Made by a program: the position numbers and the translations under genes
Shown: piece by piece, positions 61,214 to 64,000 of the stretch
How positions within the stretch are numbered: the stretch's first letter is position 1
Layout: each line of letters begins with the position of its first letter
Source: Legionella steelei
GTDB taxonomy: Bacteria > Pseudomonadota > Gammaproteobacteria > Legionellales > Legionellaceae
Length of the DNA: 64,000 nt
Direction: 5' to 3'
NCBI RefSeq assembly: GCF_001468005.1
Contig: NZ_LNYY01000019.1
Location: 1 to 64,000, forward strand
The notes under the pieces: generated by a model
The model's input: the letters and a program-made list of their open reading frames with translations, nothing else
Database searches by the model: none
What the model was told of the DNA's origin: nothing

Positions 61214-62125
61214 TTAATGAGGGTTCATATCGCCGTCTGGTTGATTGGCCTCTTTGTGTCGCTCCGTTTGCACAAGATGAGAGACAGAACCAACATATTT
61301 ATCTCTTAGTTCTCGAGCATGGGTTAAATGAACCAATTCATTCACCTGTTCACTTGTAGGAAACTTCTTTTTTTCTTGAATAAAATACGTAGAGACGTAG
61401 CGTTGAGATTCTTCGCGGATTATTTTTTCCATATGTGTTGCCATTTCCGCATGACTCCTTTTGACCATGCCGGTACAAACGATGCCTTTAAAATCAATTA
61501 ATTCTTGCTTTTCTGGTTCAGTCATAACTCGAATCGGACTCTCAGTGTAGGTTAGCTTTTCAATGGGTTTAATAAATTTCGCTGTGGCATTTGCATTCAT
61601 TATTTCTTGACGCATTTCAGGGTATTTATCCCATTCGCCACCACCTAAAGAACAAGAAATTGCCAAGGCCTCATCATTACCCATGCGACTAATAAACGAA
61701 TTAGCAATTGCGTGATAGTGTTCCTTTATCGTCTTGATTATCTCATCATCAAGTTCCATACCGCTATCAAACAGAAGAGCTGCTTCGGGGCCAAGTTTTT
61801 CTTTCATAAGTTGGGTTATCGTTGCTGGCCTCTCGCTGATACATGTTGCAACAGCTTTATCTACAAGGTATTTCTTTAAAATGGCAGCCGGCTCCTCGGA
61901 AACACTCCGGGTAACTGGTTTCACCATATAAACTTCACCCTTAGAAGAATCGCCATCAGGATAGTCCACGTAACCCATCCAGGGGAACCAGGTTTCCTTG
62001 CTATTGCTATTAAGACCAGAAGACGTGTAAAAGGGATACAGTACCGATGAATTCCCTTTAACTAGTGTAATTGTTCGTGCTTGGGTCTGATAAGCATGAA
62101 TATCTCCATCTTTAAATGTATACAT
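61214..62125 (-). CDS. Protein of unknown function, candidate effector
   Basis: This 303-residue soluble protein opens with a beta region (MYTFKDGDIHAYQTQARTIT, FPWMGYVDYPDGDSSKGE). The rest is helical (LVDKAVATCISERPATITQL, EIIKTIKEHYHAIANSF, KRSHAEMATHMEKIIREE) with a polar tail. ATG follows GGAGGGTTT. No family is recognised. It lies between the ankyrin gene and the IcmD-like gene. Confidence 0.6.
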   Translation of the reverse strand: MYTFKDGDIHAYQTQARTITLVKGNSSVLYPFYTSSGLNSNSKETWFPWMGYVDYPDGDSSKGEVYMVKPVTRSVSEEPAAILKKYLVDKAVATCISERPATITQLMKEKLGPEAALLFDSGMELDDEIIKTIKEHYHAIANSFISRMGNDEALAISCSLGGGEWDKYPEMRQEIMNANATAKFIKPIEKLTYTESPIRVMTEPEKQELIDFKGIVCTGMVKRSHAEMATHMEKIIREESQRYVSTYFIQEKKKFPTSEQVNELVHLTHARELRDKYVGSVSHLVQTERHKEANQPDGDMNPH

Positions 62126-62222
62126 AAACCCTCCATGGTTTGCGGTGTTGTATGTTTAAATTATAGGCACAAACCAAGAGAGTTTGATTTTTGTTGCATG
62201 GCTATCAAAGAAAACAAGCAGC

Positions 62223-62250
62223 TAGCCTGGTTGCTTGCAAGCAGTATTTA
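62223..62250. repeat. GTAGCCTGG-family repeat (degenerate)
   Basis: CTAGCCTGGTTGCTTGCAAG plus a decayed second half lie in the gap between divergent genes at 62126-62342. Confidence 0.5.
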
Positions 62251-62342
62251 TCCGTGAGTTCCTGGCTGTAGTTCTATTGACGCAATTATTGCTTATGTTA
62301 CATTTGGGCATTTAACGTCTTGGCGCGGGATAGGAAATCGAA

Positions 62343-62804
62343 ATGGCTAAAAATAACAAAGATCTTGAAGATTTACAGCGGACTATTACGATACTCAAAG
62401 ATGCTGCAAAACGAAGAGGAGATTCTCGTTGTGATGCTGCACTTGATAACCTATATTCAGCAATAGATACTTTAAAACAAAGTACATCTCTAATTACACG
62501 TATAAGCAATTATTGGAATGAGTTAACTCTGTGGCAAAAATTGCTAGGTGGGATTGCCCTAGGTGGTTTTCCTTTAGCACTGGGTGCGGTTGCCAATATC
62601 AGTTTTTTTATGGAAATAGCAGGAGCAAGTGCAACAGCCTATGCCCTGAGTTGGTGGCTCTTGGAAGACCATATCCAGTGTACCAAAGAGAGTCGAAATA
62701 GATTTGTTTCTTCTGCTAAAAATGTACTTTTTTTTGCCGCGAGAAATATGGAAATACCTCTTGAAGATTTAAATTTCAGCGATGATCTTGCGCCAACCAC
62801 ATGA
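62343..62804 (+). CDS. Small membrane protein of unknown function
   Basis: This is a 153-residue protein. Residues 1-60 are charged and helical (DLEDLQRTITILKDAAKRRG). Two hydrophobic segments follow (about 64-84 and 88-107, separated by SFFM), and the tail is soluble (NVLFFAARNMEIPLEDLNFSD). ATG follows AGGAAATCGAA. A helical head, membrane hairpin and soluble tail are also seen in the IS passenger protein at 20283, though the sequences are not clearly related. Confidence 0.65.
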   Translation: MAKNNKDLEDLQRTITILKDAAKRRGDSRCDAALDNLYSAIDTLKQSTSLITRISNYWNELTLWQKLLGGIALGGFPLALGAVANISFFMEIAGASATAYALSWWLLEDHIQCTKESRNRFVSSAKNVLFFAARNMEIPLEDLNFSDDLAPTT

Positions 62805-62829
62805 ACCCCGGTCTGATTTGTGCAACATT

Positions 62830-62857
62830 GTAGCCTGGCTGCAAGCAGCCAGGCTAA
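62830..62857. repeat. GTAGCCTGGCTGCAAGCAGCCAGGCTA palindrome
   Basis: This near-perfect palindrome of the GTAGCCTGG family lies between convergent gene ends (62804 and 62907). Confidence 0.7.
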
Positions 62858-62906
62858 GCTAACATCTTCGGTGCTTTGCACACGTTTACATCGCATACCA
62901 ACCCGC

Positions 62907-63338
62907 TTAAGATATACGATCGACAGTGTTCGTTGATGAAAAAATAATACCATCAGGTCCTGCAGTTTGACCGCCACCGGCTCCAAACATGGTTTCTCCT
63001 GTTACACCTAAAATTGAAGGCAGAAACAATAAAGCGGCAGCAATAAAGACTAGAGAAATTGGTGTTCCAATTGGAATTTGAGTCGGATTATCTTTGTGCT
63101 GTTTAAATTTCATAATCGCCCCAATAGAAAATCCCAACCCAGCCAAATAAGAACCAGCGGTCACCAATTTAGCCAAGTTCGTAAATGAGCTAGTAATGTT
63201 TGATGCCATTGTTCCTAAAGACACACCTCCGACCGCACCTGCTGCTGCACCGTGGCTTACTAATGTCAGAAATGTAAGACAAGCAATACTGCTTAACCAA
63301 CATCTAAAACCAGATTTATTTATAATGTTACTGTTCAC
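62907..63338 (-). CDS. IcmD/DotP-like Dot/Icm membrane protein paralogue
   Basis: This is a 143-residue protein. The chosen start is GTG at 63338, after TTAGGAGTATCAGGT; the frame is open to ATG 63398, which has no ribosome site and would add a second hydrophobic segment. The sequence has a signal-like first helix (residues 12-33), then NLAKLVTAGSYLAGLGFSIGAIMKFKQHKDNPTQIPIG, TPISLVFIAAALLFLPSILGV and a Gly-rich end. This is the IcmD/DotP pattern. No other Dot/Icm gene is adjacent, so it is an orphan paralogue; the main icm cluster would be elsewhere. Confidence 0.75.
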   Translation of the reverse strand: MNSNIINKSGFRCWLSSIACLTFLTLVSHGAAAGAVGGVSLGTMASNITSSFTNLAKLVTAGSYLAGLGFSIGAIMKFKQHKDNPTQIPIGTPISLVFIAAALLFLPSILGVTGETMFGAGGGQTAGPDGIIFSSTNTVDRIS

Positions 63339-63622
63339 ACCTGATACTCCTAAAATTAAAATGATTAAAAAACTCCTGACAATGATATTAGGTAACATGC
63401 CCTGATAATTTATGGACTCTATGTCTTTCTTATTGGCCTGCTATGTAGCGCAAGTATAATCTTATCTTAGTTGCTTGCAATAGGATTTTTCTAGAGTGTC
63501 CCGTTAGCCTCTTACCTGTTTTGACCGAGTTTAAAATGAGGGTTATAAACTATTTAATCGTTATGAACAAAAGGCTTAAAAGGATTAAAACCAAGGCCAC
63601 GTGCGCCACAACATAGCCAGTC

Positions 63623-63650
63623 GCAGCCTGGTTGCTTGCAACCAGGATTT
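63623..63650. repeat. GCAGCCTGGTTGCTTGCAACCAGG palindrome
   Basis: This GTAGCCTGG-family unit lies 36 bases after the efflux gene's stop. The rest of 63339-63622 holds a probable promoter for the IcmD-like gene and a decayed unit near 63470. Confidence 0.65.
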
Positions 63651-63685
63651 TCTAGTGAGTTTCCATTAGCAGGTGTAGGTAGACC

Positions 63686-64000
63686 CTATCCATTATTCCA
63701 CCATCCGCCGCCAAGGGATTGGAAGAGCGCGGCGGTGTCATTATAACGAGCTGCTTCAGCTTGAATTACTTTTAGGTGTATTTTTAAATAGGATTCTTTG
63801 GCTCTTAAAACAGTTAAATAGTTTGCTTTGCCGAGTTGGTGTTGCATTTTTACTATTTCAAAATATTTTTTTGTGTTTATTTCTGAATTGACTCGTTCGC
63901 GTAATAACTCGGCATCAAACTCAAGCGCATGTAATGCATCTGCAACCTGTTGAAAGGATTCAAGTACCACTTTTTTATATCGCGCAAGTTCATATTCATA
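63686..64000 (-). CDS. RND efflux outer-membrane factor (TolC/NodT type), C-terminal part
   Basis: The frame is open to the right edge, so only the last 104 residues are seen. They read YEYELARYKKVVLESFQQVADALHALEF and NTKKYFEIVKMQHQLGKANYLTVLRAKESYL, followed by AALFQSLGGGWW. Helical hairpins with VLESFQQVADAL and a late LGGGW are typical of the second repeat of NodT-family outer-membrane efflux proteins. The membrane-fusion and pump genes would lie on either side; none is seen on the left. Confidence 0.8.
   Translation of the reverse strand, partial: YEYELARYKKVVLESFQQVADALHALEFDAELLRERVNSEINTKKYFEIVKMQHQLGKANYLTVLRAKESYLKIHLKVIQAEAARYNDTAALFQSLGGGWWNNG

Noticed and set aside
40861-63650. 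Repeated palindromes as a CRISPR array
   Set aside because: Units are scattered, not evenly spaced, self-complementary, and without cas genes.

Overview
The window looks like a chromosomal segment of a Legionella-type gammaproteobacterium. The evidence is an AT-rich sequence, a small membrane protein that looks like the Dot/Icm component IcmD/DotP (62907-63338), a 1215-residue ankyrin protein, several proteins with no bacterial housekeeping counterpart but eukaryote-like features (mitochondrial-carrier-like protein, IQ motif, possible PP1-docking motifs), and many short palindromic intergenic repeats. The genus is an inference from these traits; no rRNA, tRNA, CRISPR array or intact prophage was seen.

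Layout. 1-1.6 kb holds decayed gene remnants and palindromic repeats around a small membrane protein. 1.6-7.8 kb holds NudC, a secreted SnoaL-like protein divergent from a LysR regulator, small secreted or unknown proteins, a tandem family of tail-anchored-looking proteins (two intact copies and one decayed copy), and an aminoglycoside-phosphotransferase-fold kinase. 7.8-16 kb holds a 1143-residue divergent P-type ATPase and, divergent from it, a two-gene operon of a 960-residue protein of unknown function followed by a two-HKD phospholipase D-like protein. 16-26 kb holds LldD, a HAD-like protein, a small gene with an in-frame stop, a candidate effector, a complete IS1595-like element (20142-21654, with 17-bp matching ends and an exact 8-bp target duplication) that carries an intact passenger gene beside a broken transposase, an OafA/SGNH acyltransferase, a possible Cys-His deamidase-like protein, a GST and a DUF4431 protein.

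26-29.6 kb is the most clearly regulated unit: DAHP synthase, a prephenate-dehydratase-like protein, chorismate mutase and an aminotransferase, all overlapping or nearly so. It is preceded by a promoter, a 36-codon leader peptide with a dense Phe cluster, a terminator hairpin and a second 23-codon ORF coupled to the DAHP synthase start, which together form a phenylalanine attenuator. 29.7-42.5 kb holds a patatin-like lipase, a coiled-coil candidate effector, a truncated NadD-like protein ending in an IQ motif, a secreted metallophosphoesterase, a CPA1 antiporter, and a divergent catabolic-looking cluster (outer-membrane porin, exported glyoxalase-fold protein, isochorismatase-family hydrolase, YtcJ-like amidohydrolase).

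42.6-64 kb holds a polytopic GT-C-like membrane protein, a mitochondrial-carrier-like protein and a GNAT, small unknown genes, a PAS-LuxR regulator, an SbmA/YddA-type ABC exporter, a DUF922 protein, a gene with a Fur-box-like site upstream, a fosA-GNAT pair behind two perfect inverted repeats, a secreted TIM-barrel-like protein, a Cys-rich repeat protein, the ankyrin protein with an internal duplication, two further candidate effectors, the IcmD-like protein, and the 3' end of an RND-type outer-membrane efflux gene running off the right edge.

Several short repeat families (GTAGCCTGG..., GGCTGGGCTG..., GGGCTTTGGCCC..., and a CCCTCTCCC/GGGGAGAAGG type) sit in the intergenic regions, often as inverted pairs resembling REPINs. 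One locus of about 350 bp (fragment gene plus repeat pair) occurs twice, in inverted orientation 40 kb apart.
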